Shown: one piece after another, positions 22,916 to 34,497 of the stretch
How positions within the stretch are numbered: the first letter of the stretch is position 1
How the letters are laid out: every line of letters starts with the position of its first letter
Assembly (NCBI GenBank): GCA_036971715.1
Contig: JAVHJL010000007.1
Location: forward strand, 372,001 to 436,000
Direction of reading: 5' to 3'
Length of the DNA: 64,000 nt
DNA from: Arthrobotrys musiformis
Taxonomy: Eukaryota; Ascomycota; Orbiliomycetes; Orbiliales; Orbiliaceae
Made by a program: the position numbers and the translations under genes
Notes under the pieces: model-generated
Seen by the model: the letters and a program-made list of their open reading frames with translations, nothing else
What the model was told of the DNA's origin: nothing
Database searches by the model: none

Positions 22916-23770
22916 TTAAAGAGGCTTATCAACCTTATCCAACCGCTCCAGAATAGCATGCAGCTCTTTAACCATCACCTTCCTCTTCTTCCTCACCTCA
23001 GCTCCATCCTCGCCATCAACATCCACAGAATCCAACTTGAGCATCTCCCCCAACACCGTCTCGCTCAGTCTATGATGCTCATCCCTCCGCCTCGCCTCAT
23101 CCTCCGGCGGACTCGCCTCGAACGCCTCCACCAGCGGAAGAACCGTGCCCGTGATATGTTTCCTCACAATCTCGATCTTCTCCATCGGTGGGATCACCTT
23201 CTTCTTCGGTGGTTCCGGCGTACTCCTCGACGACGACGACGTCGGAGGCGGGGCTAGTTTTGATTTCGACGCCATGCAGAGGATTTTAGCCCCATGCTTG
23301 ACTTTATACCCGCTCAACAGCGCATCGTCATCTTTCAAATGACTCCCCGAGAATAGTAGTTTGATAGAATGATCCCGTTCCAATCCTAATGCGGTCAACA
23401 CCGCGATTCTGAGGTCTTTAACTGTGGTTTTGGTGTCTACATCGCCTTTGGGGAAGGTGATGGTGTATGTCTTCGCCCCCTGCTGGACGTGGATGATATC
23501 CTCGGTCCTGCTTTCGTCATCAAAGATCGATGATCCGGTGACCGATTTGAGGAAGCGTTTCATGGGGATGACGAAGGTGAATGGGATGAGGATGATGAGT
23601 AGGATGGTGATGAGGAGGACGTTGGCGTCTGTGGTGCGCAGCGAGGGCGGGAGGTGGGATTGGATGTATGAGAGCTCGTGGGCGAAGCGGTGGGTTAGGG
23701 GTGTGAGGTTTTCGGCGAGGACGGAGGAGATCCGGGATGGGAGAAGCTCCCAGAGGTCTTTGGACGCCAG
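22916..23770 (-). CDS. Ubiquitin-like/BAG-domain Hsp70 cochaperone, possible CUG start
   Basis: From ATG at 23563 the frame gives 215 aa: a ubiquitin-like domain (about 24-100), a low-complexity Ser/Pro linker, then a three-helix BAG domain (about 127-215) ending in HAILERLDKVDKPL. The frame stays open upstream to 23770, adding 69 codons with a clear transmembrane helix (NVLLITILLIILIPFTFVI). No ATG lies in that extension, and TAA occurs five codons before the CTG at 23770-23768. That CTG has A at -3 and G at +4. Family knowledge: yeast Snl1 and filamentous homologues are membrane-anchored BAG proteins, and BAG domains release nucleotide from Hsp70. I infer a CUG-initiated anchored form and an AUG form without the anchor. 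An unseen first exon is the alternative. Confidence 0.8.
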   Translation of the reverse strand: MASKDLWELLPSRISSVLAENLTPLTHRFAHELSYIQSHLPPSLRTTDANVLLITILLIILIPFTFVIPMKRFLKSVTGSSIFDDESRTEDIIHVQQGAKTYTITFPKGDVDTKTTVKDLRIAVLTALGLERDHSIKLLFSGSHLKDDDALLSGYKVKHGAKILCMASKSKLAPPPTSSSSRSTPEPPKKKVIPPMEKIEIVRKHITGTVLPLVEAFEASPPEDEARRRDEHHRLSETVLGEMLKLDSVDVDGEDGAEVRKKRKVMVKELHAILERLDKVDKPL

Positions 23771-26126
23771 TTTGAAGGTTTTTTATTATTTATTATTTAT
23801 TATTTTTATTATTTTGATGGGGGTTTGTTTTGGGGGGTTGGATGAGGGTGCCGATTGGTGGCTTCGGACGGGGATTTTGGTTGGTTTTGGCCGTAGACGT
23901 CGCTGGGAGCAGAGTTGTCTGCAGGAAAGCTGTTCGGTTCAATTGTCGCCACGATCTCCTTCTTCTTCTTCAACTTTTTTTTTTTTTTTTTTTTTAGGGA
24001 AAAACTCGCCGGATTCGGCTGCTAACTGGAATAGGCAGTGCTGCAGCTCAAACGGGCAATTCCGGACGACAACAACTTTAAACTGCCGAAATGCAACAAT
24101 TTGTTGTTCTCCTCCAGCTTTCTTTACAAAAAGTGCTCTATCGAGATATGCTGGGATCGATAACATCTACCCATCTACTATTTATACAATCATCTTGTAA
24201 TTATGATATTATTAGGCAGGCCCACTAGTTATGATTATACATCACAATATCAACCAACTGACACGTTTGTAAAAACTTGCACTGACCACGCATGACTCGC
24301 AGGGCACACATTCCATCAGTTGCGCCAACCCTTCGAGCTTCAGCTAGCTGTCAAGCCTACGATTCTCGCTAGATCCCTTAAGTCCAACCCAAGCTATCAG
24401 CCGTGACGATTATACCCAATGTCTCCGATCCATCTTTTAGATCCAGCTGAGACAGTTAATCTACAAAACTACACAAACTCACCTAAATCACCAACGGGCT
24501 TTCCTCCCTCGCCTGCTGGATGGTACATTCTTATGACACCCTACGGAGATGGTACGGGAAAATTCGAATATTCCGGTGATTTCCTAAATGTCCTTTTTGG
24601 GGTGGGAAGCTAAGTAGTGTATTTCGTCCATCGAATTCGGGTTGATGGGGTATATATGCCGTATCGTCCTTTACAGTGCGATTTAATCTGTTGCGGTGGC
24701 ATTATATTCATTAAACCCCGTAGGTTATTGCCATTTTCGCGAATTATGGGTTTTGCGATGGGATATTTAAAAAGAAGTAGCGACTGGTTGACCCCCCAAA
24801 TATTAATCCACAGTACGGGTGCAGATCTGGCGATAAAGCGATCGGGCTTTGATTACACCCGTCCACCAGGAGGGGACGATATAAACAGCCAAGCATTATA
24901 CTATGAGATAATATTTTTGCATTATATTATTGCATTACGGAGTTTATATGTTTAAAATATTCCTTGCGGCTGGTAGTATCTTCGGCCAGCTCTGGTATAC
25001 GAGACAAGGTGGCATCGACGTCTCCACGATGTGAAAGGTTCAAAAAAGACACAGCATGCACACTGGCATTATGCATATATGTTGCATGGGTATTTACTAA
25101 TATGAGGCTGGTACTAGAGAAATACCGGTCGCTCTTTGTGCGGCCTGGGTACGAGATCGAGAAATACCAGCTTTGGCATACAGTACTTTAATGAAAGCGG
25201 TGCTTGCCTCGTCTGGGTGGTCCGGCTGCGATATCAATTCCATAGTCCGAATCCTCGGTTCGATTGAGTACCCGTCTGTAATAAGGATTCAAATATCAAC
25301 CGCGGAGGGATGGTTCCGAACGTTTGGAACCACCCGGTATATTGTCATAATTAATTTATTAGGTGCTGACACCACAACCCCGCCACTTCTTGCACGGATT
25401 CTGCGGCTCATGTTTTTTTGCGTAAAAAGTGCGAATGTTAAATTATCGGCGAAATAGACAGTCATGAGTAGGAAGTTTCCATGCCGCATTACCACTAGTT
25501 TCTACCACCCCAAACCTGATTCCAAAATATAGCTAGCCACAGTCAAAAGACAGCAGTAAAAATCACAACAATGAATAATACCAAGGCTGGTACTTCCGAA
25601 AGATATCCTCAAAGGCAAATTCCCAGATTTGGAGGGTAAAAGAGGGGGGTGTTGGCATGCAAGTCGCACATAGCGTGCAGACTTCATGCGCTGTTTGATG
25701 AGTGTTACTTTCGGGGGGATCCGTTCGGATTGTTGAGGAACTTGGGGGATATCCCTGGGATTACACAGCGAGTGTAGTACTTACCCCACTATTTAGACGA
25801 GATTTAAATTTGGGTGAGATGGGTGTTTACGGCTTGGTTTATTGTTGACATGTTAGTAGTCTGTTATTGTGGGGATAGTTGTGGGAGTGTACCCTGGAGT
25901 TGGATATTATTTTAAATTTTAGGTAGAAGGTTTTTGTTTTATGCATGTTGGGTGTAATATAAATATCTGTTGCACGCTCTGCTGCCTGGGTTGGCTAGTG
26001 ACGAAACGTTAAACTGCCGGTGACGGCTGTGGTTTCCTCTTACTTTTCGGAAAGCTATTTTGAAGATATATATACTGCAAATTTAGTTACCAGAGGGTGG
26101 AGACGACAAAATTAGATCGAGAAGTG

Positions 26127-26158
26127 TAGCCTCGAGTCCTGAAGTGGATTCGAGGCTA
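26127..26158. repeat. Inverted repeat, hairpin with 12-base arms
   Basis: Arms TAGCCTCGAGTC and GATTCGAGGCTA pair at 11 of 12 positions around the loop CTGAAGTG. The decamer TCCTGAAGTG is repeated directly at 26138 and 26159. No associated gene. Confidence 0.7.
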
Positions 26159-27654
26159 TCCTGAAGTGTGGTTTCTCCTATTGGAATTCTGCATGCACGG
26201 CACATCGAGATTCACCTTCCTAAGATCGCGGGATGCGTTGTGTGGCGTTCTCAAGATCGGGATCTGGTCTCAGGCTGCGGCTTCGGGTGTTTTATATGTT
26301 TCTATCTTTTTTCGTGAGTCGAAACGGAGTTAGAGAGCACTGTTCACTTCGAGAGGCTAGTTGGTTGTTGGTAAATTGTTCACATGGCGAAAGTGCGACA
26401 TTGTGCGACCTTTTGAGCTCGACTCGAGCCCGCCTGAGCATCGTGATCAACATCCCGCAGTAGCGTCGATGGTGTCGACGAATCGCAGTGCGAAGATTAT
26501 CTGGCCCGATGACCCCCTTTTTTCACGAACCGTAACCCCCTCGCTTGTCAAAAAGAAGGTAGATGCAATAGATGGACACGAGTATTGCATCGCATCCAAC
26601 CGGCTGGGTTTCCCATCCGGTTTGTAAATTTTTTGATTGGGCCGTGGCCCATGGGGGCAGGATTTTCCCTTTTTATTTCCCCACCGAGATTTTTTTTCTT
26701 TCTGGATGACCCTCGACACAATCTCACAGGGTTTAATTTTGTAAAAGCCGTTGGGGGTGAACCAAAACATCAATGCCGCTGTTGATCTTTGACGGACCAA
26801 AAAAAAAAAAAAAAAAAAGAATCTAAATCTTCATAGTCATGGTAGCAACCCTGTCGCAGCCGTTGTTTTGGGTATTTTCTGCATTGCTTGAAGGATAGAG
26901 AATAATAAAAAAAAAGAATGAGGCGCGAATTTGCCGGGGAGGGGCACATCAATACTGTGTACGTATTCGGATGATTCTTCTTTGAAGCATTTCGAGGTCG
27001 TACCCTGGAAAATTCCCTGCGTGGAAGACCCTGGTTTGCCGTACGTTCGGGGCAGCTTTCTGACCCCCGCCTGGTTAGCTAGCCTGGTCCGCGTCCGCTC
27101 ATCGCCTGCAGTGTCTCGACATCTTGCTCCACCGGCATCGCTGGGGGTCTGCGGCATACCATCCGTTCCTGAAAAGGAATAACCCCTTCCCTTAGGCTTC
27201 GGTGCCTCCCTTCTTTGAAAAGATGGCCCCATCGTCCATAGTCCCTTGAGGACCTCTTCCTTCCCTTCTTTTCTTCATCATACGTATCCGTTCGTAGGCT
27301 TCCCGCCGTTTTTCCTTCCTTTCGTAATATATTTTGGATTTGGATTCGAAGAGCTCGAACTTGTTTGGTCGGGGCTCGGGCTTTTTCTCTCACCTTGCAA
27401 TAAAACATCAAATTTCGACCGGACCCTCCCCCTTCGGCCTCTTGAAATTTTTGGGAACCCAAGACGGTTGCTTGGTTGGCCGCCCAGGTTAACTTTCTCG
27501 AAATTTGGTCGGATCAACGTATCGGAATCCACGAGCTTAATTTCCATATTACCTATCGCGTGTTAGTGCCGGGTTTCGAGATTCAATAGCACTCTGAATT
27601 AAGAGCGCTCATTTGCTAGCAGAACTTTGCTGACCTGAACCTGACAAGACAAAA

Positions 27655-27679
27655 CCCGACAAGACAGCAGCCTGTCGGG
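27655..27679. repeat. Short perfect inverted repeat
   Basis: CCCGACA at 27655-27661 pairs perfectly with TGTCGGG at 27673-27679 around an 11-base loop. A partly overlapping ACAGCAG/CTGCTGT pair follows. It lies just upstream of the TeaR leader region. Confidence 0.6.
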
Positions 27680-27956
27680 CTGTCTGCTGTGGTTCTGTGC
27701 ATCCGGCGAGGGTCTTAAGATTTGGCTTCCCCTTTGGATTTCCCAGGCTTTTTTCTTTTTGCCTCTGGGAGCCCTGGAGTCTTGAGTGAGTCTTGAGTCT
27801 TGAGTCTTTGAGTCTCGATTCTTCGGTCTGTCTGTCTGCAGAGTTTGACTCGCATCGGCCAGCCAGTCATTCAGTCAGCTGTTCTGGTGTCTCTTCTTTT
27901 TTTGAAGTCGGGTCGGGTTCGAGATAGTTATACCGTTCGGCGCGTGTAGTCTCCTT

Positions 27957-28354
27957 TTGATCGGGGCCATCGCACATATCCACCTCAACCTACTCTCTCA
28001 TCTCTCTCCACTCTCTCGATATCATCTCACTGGTCCCCTCGTTCGCTTCGGATTCAATTCAATTCAATTCAAATTCAATTCAATTCTCAATTCAACCGGC
28101 ACTCCTCTCGTCTTGTACTTTTTTGTCCTGTTCAATTTGGTTTGCTCGTCTTTTTTTTCTTGTCAGTGACTTTTGACTTGGTCTCCTCTTCCTCCTCCTC
28201 CTCATCTTCCTCCTCATCTCTCATCTGCTGCATTGATTGCGGTTGCAAGATATTATCGGTCCACCACCATATAACATAACATCACATAGTATTATTGCCC
28301 TTCCCTTTATTTTATTTCCTTAATTTTTTTTTTACTCGCCCTCTCTCTCACCCA

Positions 28355-28388
<34 letters not shown>

Positions 28389-29302
28389 TTGCGTTCCTTT
28401 TTGCTGTTGCAACTTCCTGTTCTCAATTTCTCTCTCAGCGTGTTCTCCTTGTGAGAAAGATATCTCCTTCCCGCCTCCCCCAAATTATCATCCTTCAACC
28501 ACCCAACTACAACATCATCAAACATCACCTTCAAATCATCAATCACCGCCGGCATCGTCGTCTATCTCGGATAATACTGCCAATCCTGCTAGCATTGCTG
28601 CTGTTGCTGCTACAGTTGCTATAATCTGGCCTGCAGTCCCACCCCGTGGTTCGTTTCCTTCGGACCCAATCTTCCATCGTTCTAGCCGCCTTCCTCTTTG
28701 CTCCTGGTGTATGTGTTCTGCATCAACTCCAACATCATCGGCCACCCTGGATTCTTATGACATCCGCCGGTAACATTTAACAGCCTCTAATTTCGCATTC
28801 GTCAGACATCTTGCTTCCAAAAAGGAACACTCATCACCCTCGGCTCGAATTGTCACGGAGCATTTCCTCGAGTTCTGCTTGTTTTATTGTCTTATTGTTT
28901 TTTTTTTGACAGGAGAGATTTCACAGCATTCAATTCAAGGGGTTTGCCTAACTTCTTCGACAAGTCATATCACAGTAGCGCCCGCTGTATCCTATCGTGG
29001 CATACATCTCTGGTGAATTGGTTGTCATCCGAAAACTGGCTCACGGCCAACCAGAAGGAATACTCCTGATCACAGAACCCACTTTCACTTCTCCACCCCA
29101 CTTCCATCGTCGACGCAGGACAGTTGTTAACAGGGAGAAACGTCATCACAGGGGGGCGAATACTTTTCGTTCTTCCCTCCCTTGACGGAGTAACCCTGAA
29201 TCGTTAAAACCAACCAAATCAACAAACCCTCCCCCGGATTTTCTACTTTTTCTTTTCGATTTGCACTGCAGCCAACAAGCGAATCGACAGAAACCCTTCA
29301 CA
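27957..29302 (+). promoter_or_regulatory. Long T/C-rich promoter and leader region of TeaR
   Basis: About 1.3 kb of strongly pyrimidine-biased sequence precedes the TeaR start, typical of promoters and long leaders of highly expressed or polarity genes in filamentous fungi. It has an ATTCA repeat at 28052-28095, a 30-base T-run at 28358-28387 and several upstream ATGs. The real transcription start cannot be placed from sequence. Confidence 0.5.
28358..28387 (+). repeat. 30-base T homopolymer
   Basis: Uninterrupted T-run within the TeaR upstream region, directly after a CTCTCT tract. Confidence 0.9.
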
Positions 29303-31136
29303 ATGGCAAGCATCACTGCATCTCGAGGTGTCGCTAGCATTACCCCGCCGTCTTCATCTCACGGCCATCGCGACTGGGATTATTCGGTTCCAGTCGATGC
29401 TCCTGTTAGTCTTTTTTCTTCTTCTTTTTTTTTCTCACCCTTTCCAATCCAATTCACAAACGATAGATATATATATTATATCCGCTCTGGAAATGTAGCG
29501 TTGATGCTAATTATAAATAATTCTTTTTTTGACGTGGTTACAGGAAGATGATGGTAGTACCTACTATAATTACACCGGGAACAACAGGAATGGAGGCGCC
29601 AGTCGGTCTAGGACGAGTTCTGTCACAAAACCAAAGGGGGTGGAAAATAGGAAACCGTCTTACAACCGATCCAATAGCGATTATGCGAGGGACACTCCGA
29701 GGAATGCATATCCCTCCAACCCAACCGAAATTTCTCAGGACGACTTTCTACTCGCGCCCCGTGCTCCAGCTTTATCTAGCCGTTCGCCAAGTAGTGCTGA
29801 CGGCAGGGACTCTGTTATCGACATGTATTCGAACAACCGACTGTCGACAATCAGTGGTGTCACCGAAATCCTGCCCAATATCAACAGTTCTGCAACAGCC
29901 ATGTACGATCTTTCGGGAGACATCGACAACCGGGAGGCTTCCAGTTGGATTCACCGTGATAAGTTGATGAGGATAGAGTCTGTTGAGTTCAAGAAAAATC
30001 CCAACTCAAGTGAGAACTGGGTTAAGACTGCCTCACGGAAATTATCCTTGGGTCGTATGTCGGAGGCCCGAGCCAATTCGAGTGCACAAACCTGGGAGAA
30101 TTCGTTCGAGAATGGAGAAGATTCCGAAGTTTTCGAGGATAACGACTTTGATCTAAGGCTTCCCGAAGAACGTGAGGCTGAACGTGTCGCACTGAAACTG
30201 GCTGCAGCTCGAAATAAATCGAATACTCCATCGAAGATCCCTGTCAACGTTGCTTCGCCGGCCCCGATCCCACTGCAATTCCTGGAAAGGAACTCTCCGC
30301 TTAAGAGGGCAAGGTCGAATTCCTTGGATGAAGACGAAGTGCAGAGCATTTCATACCCCGCAACGAGAGCTAGGTCTGAGACCCTCGAATCCCAGGAGCC
30401 ACCGGTTACACCACCCGAGAAATCAGCCCCAGGGACCGCTAATTCCTCCACCCCTCCTAATCGGACAACTCGTAGTTTGTCTAAGAGCTCTCCCCGCCGC
30501 CCATCCAGCTCTCACAGAACATCAGCGGCTGGTGGAAAGAACCCCCCGAAACTGAGAACTGCGTCGGCGTCTGGCAACCGAGGTTCTGGTGGTAGCGGGT
30601 CTGCTAGCGCTGGTGCTGGTCCGCAACATAAGTCTCCTGAAGGTCAACCACCATGGGCAGTTGCGACATATGCACCGGATCCTAAGCTACCCCAGGACCA
30701 ACAAATCATTCCGACCGTTGCGAAGAGATTACAACAAGAGGAATGGGAACGTGAAGGTGCACCTGCTTCTGTCTTCGACAGGGACTTAAGGCCTCTGAAA
30801 CTTTATGAGAAGGACATTGAACCAAAGGAAGCCATCAACTTTGGGGACCAAAGTGCCCAATGGCCCATATCGAACGAAAAGCAGAGGGATCCTCCGCCGA
30901 TGGTTGTACGTATTAACTCTAGCCGATATTCGATACCGATACTAACCCCTCTACCACAGGAACCCAAGAGGGAAGCTCCAAGAATGGAATCCCCGAAGAT
31001 TCTTCCCAAGGCACCCCGTTCGGAATCACCTCCTCCAAGACCTCCTTCCAGAGAACCCATTCGCGTTAAAGACCCGGACGAGGTTCCGACAAGGAGCAAG
31101 AAGGAGAAAGGATGCTGTGGATGTACCATTATGTAG
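29303..31136 (+). CDS. teaR: TeaR-like prenylated cell-end polarity receptor (Mod5 family)
   Basis: Three exons: 29303-29404, 29544-30905 and 30960-31136, giving 546 aa. Residues about 35-45 hold EDDGSTYYNY, and near 155 is the WIHRDKLMRIE motif I associate with filamentous-fungal TeaR. A long Ser/Pro/Arg-rich disordered region follows. The C-terminus is KEKGCCGCTIM, in which CTIM is a CAAX farnesylation box with further cysteines that could be palmitoylated. Family knowledge: A. nidulans TeaR and S. pombe Mod5 anchor the Kelch protein TeaA/Tea1 at the growing tip. The last intron (30906-30959) is 54 bp, a multiple of three with no stop, so the unspliced message also stays in frame. Confidence 0.85.
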
Positions 31137-32421
31137 CCGACTTACGCTGCAAAACCTGCAACCGCTATATCCTTCCTTCACGGCTTGTCGATTCTATATT
31201 CCAGCAATTTCTCGATCCTTTTCCAGCAACCAAAAGCACAGCGTTCGGCGAATCTTGGCGTTTGATTTGTTATCCACCCTATTCCCAATATTCGACTCGG
31301 ACTTTTTTTGATGATAACCTATATCCCGGGCGGGTGTTTCTCTTTTGTCTTTTAAGATCTACAATTGTAATCCCCTACGTCTTCTCTAACGGCCTTTTTT
31401 TAGACACAGTCATTTCCGCATTTTCAACATTTTTTTTTTTTTCTGATCAGTTGCCTTACATGCTTTTTTTATCTCTTCATACAGTCCCTCTTCTACCTCC
31501 TAGTTGTATATTTTCTCTACCGAAAGCACCGCAGTCTCCTTTGTGTATTGTTTTCTTTCCATTTTTACAGCCTGTTGGCGCTCACATTTGGAGTGCCTTG
31601 GGTACTTTTTTCCTGGACATAGCGACGCTATGCATCCCACTCGCAGAACTCATCCGACCTTCGACACTACGACATTTGTTTCCTTATTCTCTTTTTTTTT
31701 CCCTCTGCTATTGCGAATACTAGTCTCCAAATTTTCAGCAGCCTTGGTCTCCGAATATTTTTTTTTTCGTTTTCGTTTTCCATTTTTGATTTTCTTTTCA
31801 CCGCTACAAAAAAGTTGTTCAAGAACAGCTTTAAGGCTTCCAAATATCCTTCCAACATTTTTTTTTTCTTATCTTCCATTATATCGGTCTCGTCTTCTCA
31901 TTGCCCGTTCGAAGCTGGTATCGTATAACGGCCTCCCTTTTGTGTACCCTTTTTTGTTTTCTTTTAAAAATCTTTGAACACTCGTGTTTTTTTTCTGAAA
32001 GCTTACTTAGATATACTACTTACTACTACTACGTCTACTCTTTTATCCTATATCCACATACATCTTATCCATCTTTGTGTCTCTTTTATCCTATTTTTGT
32101 GTTTTCTTTCTCTCCTTACTCCCAGCAAATATTGTTTATTAGAGTCTCAACCCCCCCATCTACCTCATCCCAGATTCTACCTACTTACTTTTTTATAAGT
32201 ACTTTACATCTTGATGGGTTTAAAAGAGAGACGTCGGTCCTCTTCTCATTTAGAATACCAAGTCAAATACTATACCAATTCATTCCAAGAGCCTTCTTAT
32301 TATCTAGTATTGTCGTATCCCTCTTACGCCTGGCAGGCAAGGAGGGTAGTAAACTAAAATTTAAGGTATTCCCAGTTCACGAAGGAATTAAGATAAGCTA
32401 ACATGAGGGGTGCAGGAGATT
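31137..32421. other. Convergent T-rich 3' region
   Basis: Very T-rich sequence downstream of TeaR with many T-runs, consistent with a long 3' UTR. The hydrophobic frames it produces reflect base composition, not genes. Confidence 0.5.
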
Positions 32422-34497
32422 TTACGACCTAACCTGCCTCAACGGCGTTCTCATCGCCGCCGGGGTCCTAGGAGCCTTCACGGGCGTTCCTACGGGTGTA
32501 CGAACGGGTGTATTAGGCTCACTCGCCACCACGCCCTCGACCGGATCCCCCACCCTCCCCACGCCGACCACACACCAGTAACTATACTCCACCCTCTCCC
32601 TCTGCACCGCCCCACCCGACGCACCGGAATGACTCGGCTTCCCGCCCCCGCCTTCTTCATCGTCGCGATCGACTTCGGCTTCGAATTCAACGCGGACATA
32701 AATCGGGATTTCTAGCAGTCTCTCATCTCTGATTCTTGTGTCCCTCGTATCTGGGATCTCCGGCGGGACGACTTCGATTACTACGCTGGTATAATTCCGC
32801 TTCTGCTCGTATACGGTCGACATTTTGGGATCCCTTGAGAAGGAGGTGAACGAGCCCGCCACGGGCGGGGTGGATACGCCGGATGGGGTACTCGCAGCGG
32901 GTTTGGTGCTCATCAATGCGTCGTCCCAGACGTCTGTGTTGGCGCCTACTTCGAATTCAGGGCATAGGATGGTGACTTTGCTCGCGAATGCGGTACCCGG
33001 GGTTTTCCGGGGCGTGAGGAGGCTGACGCTGATGGGGTCGAAGAGGGGGTTTGTGACGGTTAGGAGGAAGCGGTGGGTTTTGTGGGGGACTAGGTTGTTC
33101 CAGGTTATCGAGGAATCGAGGCGTTTGATGGTTAGCGAGGGGATGTAGTTTAGGGCTACCAGACGGATTCTGAAGCGGGTGGTTTGGACTTTGGCTTCGG
33201 GTTTTACGAGGATGTGGCGGCAGGCGCGGCAGCGTTTTGAGCGTTTGGTGCGGAGGAGGACGGCGGTGGGGGTTAAGTCGCTGGGTTTTGAGGGTTAGTT
33301 TGGGATAGTGGGGGGGTGTGTGAGGGGGACTTACGAGAGGAACCGTGGTTCGTGGGGTTGGGTTAGTCGCTGCTTTGCACTTGTCGCTGTTTGTGTCTGT
33401 TAGTATTTGGTTTCCATCCTGTGGGGTTAAAGCGGCTGTGCGCACTCACTTGATTCCAATCCCTCGACCGCCATACGCTCTACGATCTCCAGCTCTTGCT
33501 CTTCATTAACCTCCCTCGGTCGGTCGACTTCTTTCATCTCTAGTTTCTTCACACCCCTCCCCTTTCTGCTCCCACCGTGACCTCCGCTGCCGCTTCCCAA
33601 ACCCGTGTACAGCCCCATCAACCTTGTCAACGCGGCTGGGGAATTCGTAAAGTCCTCTTGGGCGTTACCAAGCTGCTGGGCATAATGCTGTTTCAACCGG
33701 ATGAACTCCGCGTCTTGGGTTGAATTTGTGAGTTTCGAAAGCTGCGCGGAGATGGAGGTGGGTTTTTCGAGCTGGATGGGTGGGGTGAGGTCCGATGTCG
33801 TCCAGTGGCAGTGTGAGCAGAAGAGGTTGAACGGACCGGTTGGGTGGTCTGAGCTCGAGTGGTGTCCTGACGGGTTGTGGTTTACCGGGATGACGGCGAG
33901 TAAGGCGGTGCATACGGGGCATAAGTAGCAGTTCCTCGTGCATCTATAGTTCAGGAGCGGGTCCACGTATTAGCACAACAGTCCAGTCCGAGTAAAAGGC
34001 TATGATAACGCATAAATATAGCGGAAGTGATTACCTTACCGGTTTCCATCACTTTTGACAGTCGAGCTGGGTACTTCGAAGAGGCAACTGGGGCAGTACC
34101 AGCATACGATCTCATCCTGTACGCATCTGGGACATCTTATCTGGTGGCAATCCTCGCAGTATAGTAGGTTCTCGATGGGGAATAACGAGAACGCAGATCG
34201 CGGATCGCGTGGGTCGAAGTTATTTTCATCGTCTTCGTCGGTGAGTTCTTCGTCGTCGTCCAAGTCGAGGCCGAGGCTTCCACCGTCGAACGAAACGGAT
34301 GGGGTGAACCCCGCCAGCAGTGTGCGCCGTTTGGTGGGCGTGTGAGGGTCTGTTGGGGAGAAGTTGAAGTCGTGTTTGGAGGGGGATTTGGAGGGGGATT
34401 TGGAGGGTGATATCGGGCGGGCGCTGTCGATGGTGAGGGTTTGAGGACGGTCTTCGTGGCACGGGCACGAGATATGGATGTACGGGAATGAAGACAT
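32422..34497 (-). CDS. Dynactin subunit p62 (DCTN4, Neurospora ro-2 type)
   Basis: Four exons on the minus strand: 34497-34040, 33943-33450, 33386-33335 and 33280-32422, giving 620 aa. The N-terminal half carries cysteine pairs of the p62 zinc-binding region (CEDCHQIRCPRC, CWYCPSC, then CYLCPVC and LFCSHCHW). After the 52 bp third exon comes the basic, cysteine-containing block LRTKRSKRCRACRHIL, highly characteristic of the family, then a beta-rich C-terminal domain. Family knowledge: p62 is part of the pointed-end complex of dynactin, which adapts dynein for cargo and nuclear movement. Repeats SPSKSPSK and TPVRTPVGTPV are low-complexity insertions. An alternative acceptor for exon 3 lies 17 bases downstream but breaks the frame. 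Confidence 0.9.

Larger units (their letters stand above)
23771..27956. other. Long AT-rich intergenic region
   Basis: No supported gene. It holds a T22 run near 23976-23997, a 20-base A-run at 26799-26818, a strong short hairpin at 26127-26158 and a second at 27655-27679. Several 60-130 codon frames are present but lack domains or exon-like structure. Confidence 0.45.

Noticed and set aside
26837..27462. Minus-strand frames of about 130 codons
   Set aside because: No recognisable domain, no splice continuity, and the overlapping plus-strand frames are equally long.
28141..28148. TTTGCTCG match to the degenerate copper element, upstream of TeaR
   Set aside because: It lies near a polarity gene with no copper link. 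This hit and the one at 16613-16620 show that the motif also occurs by chance in the window.
31112..32401. Several hydrophobic plus-strand frames after TeaR
   Set aside because: The sequence is extremely T-rich, which makes Phe/Leu/Ser frames by composition; it fits a 3' UTR.
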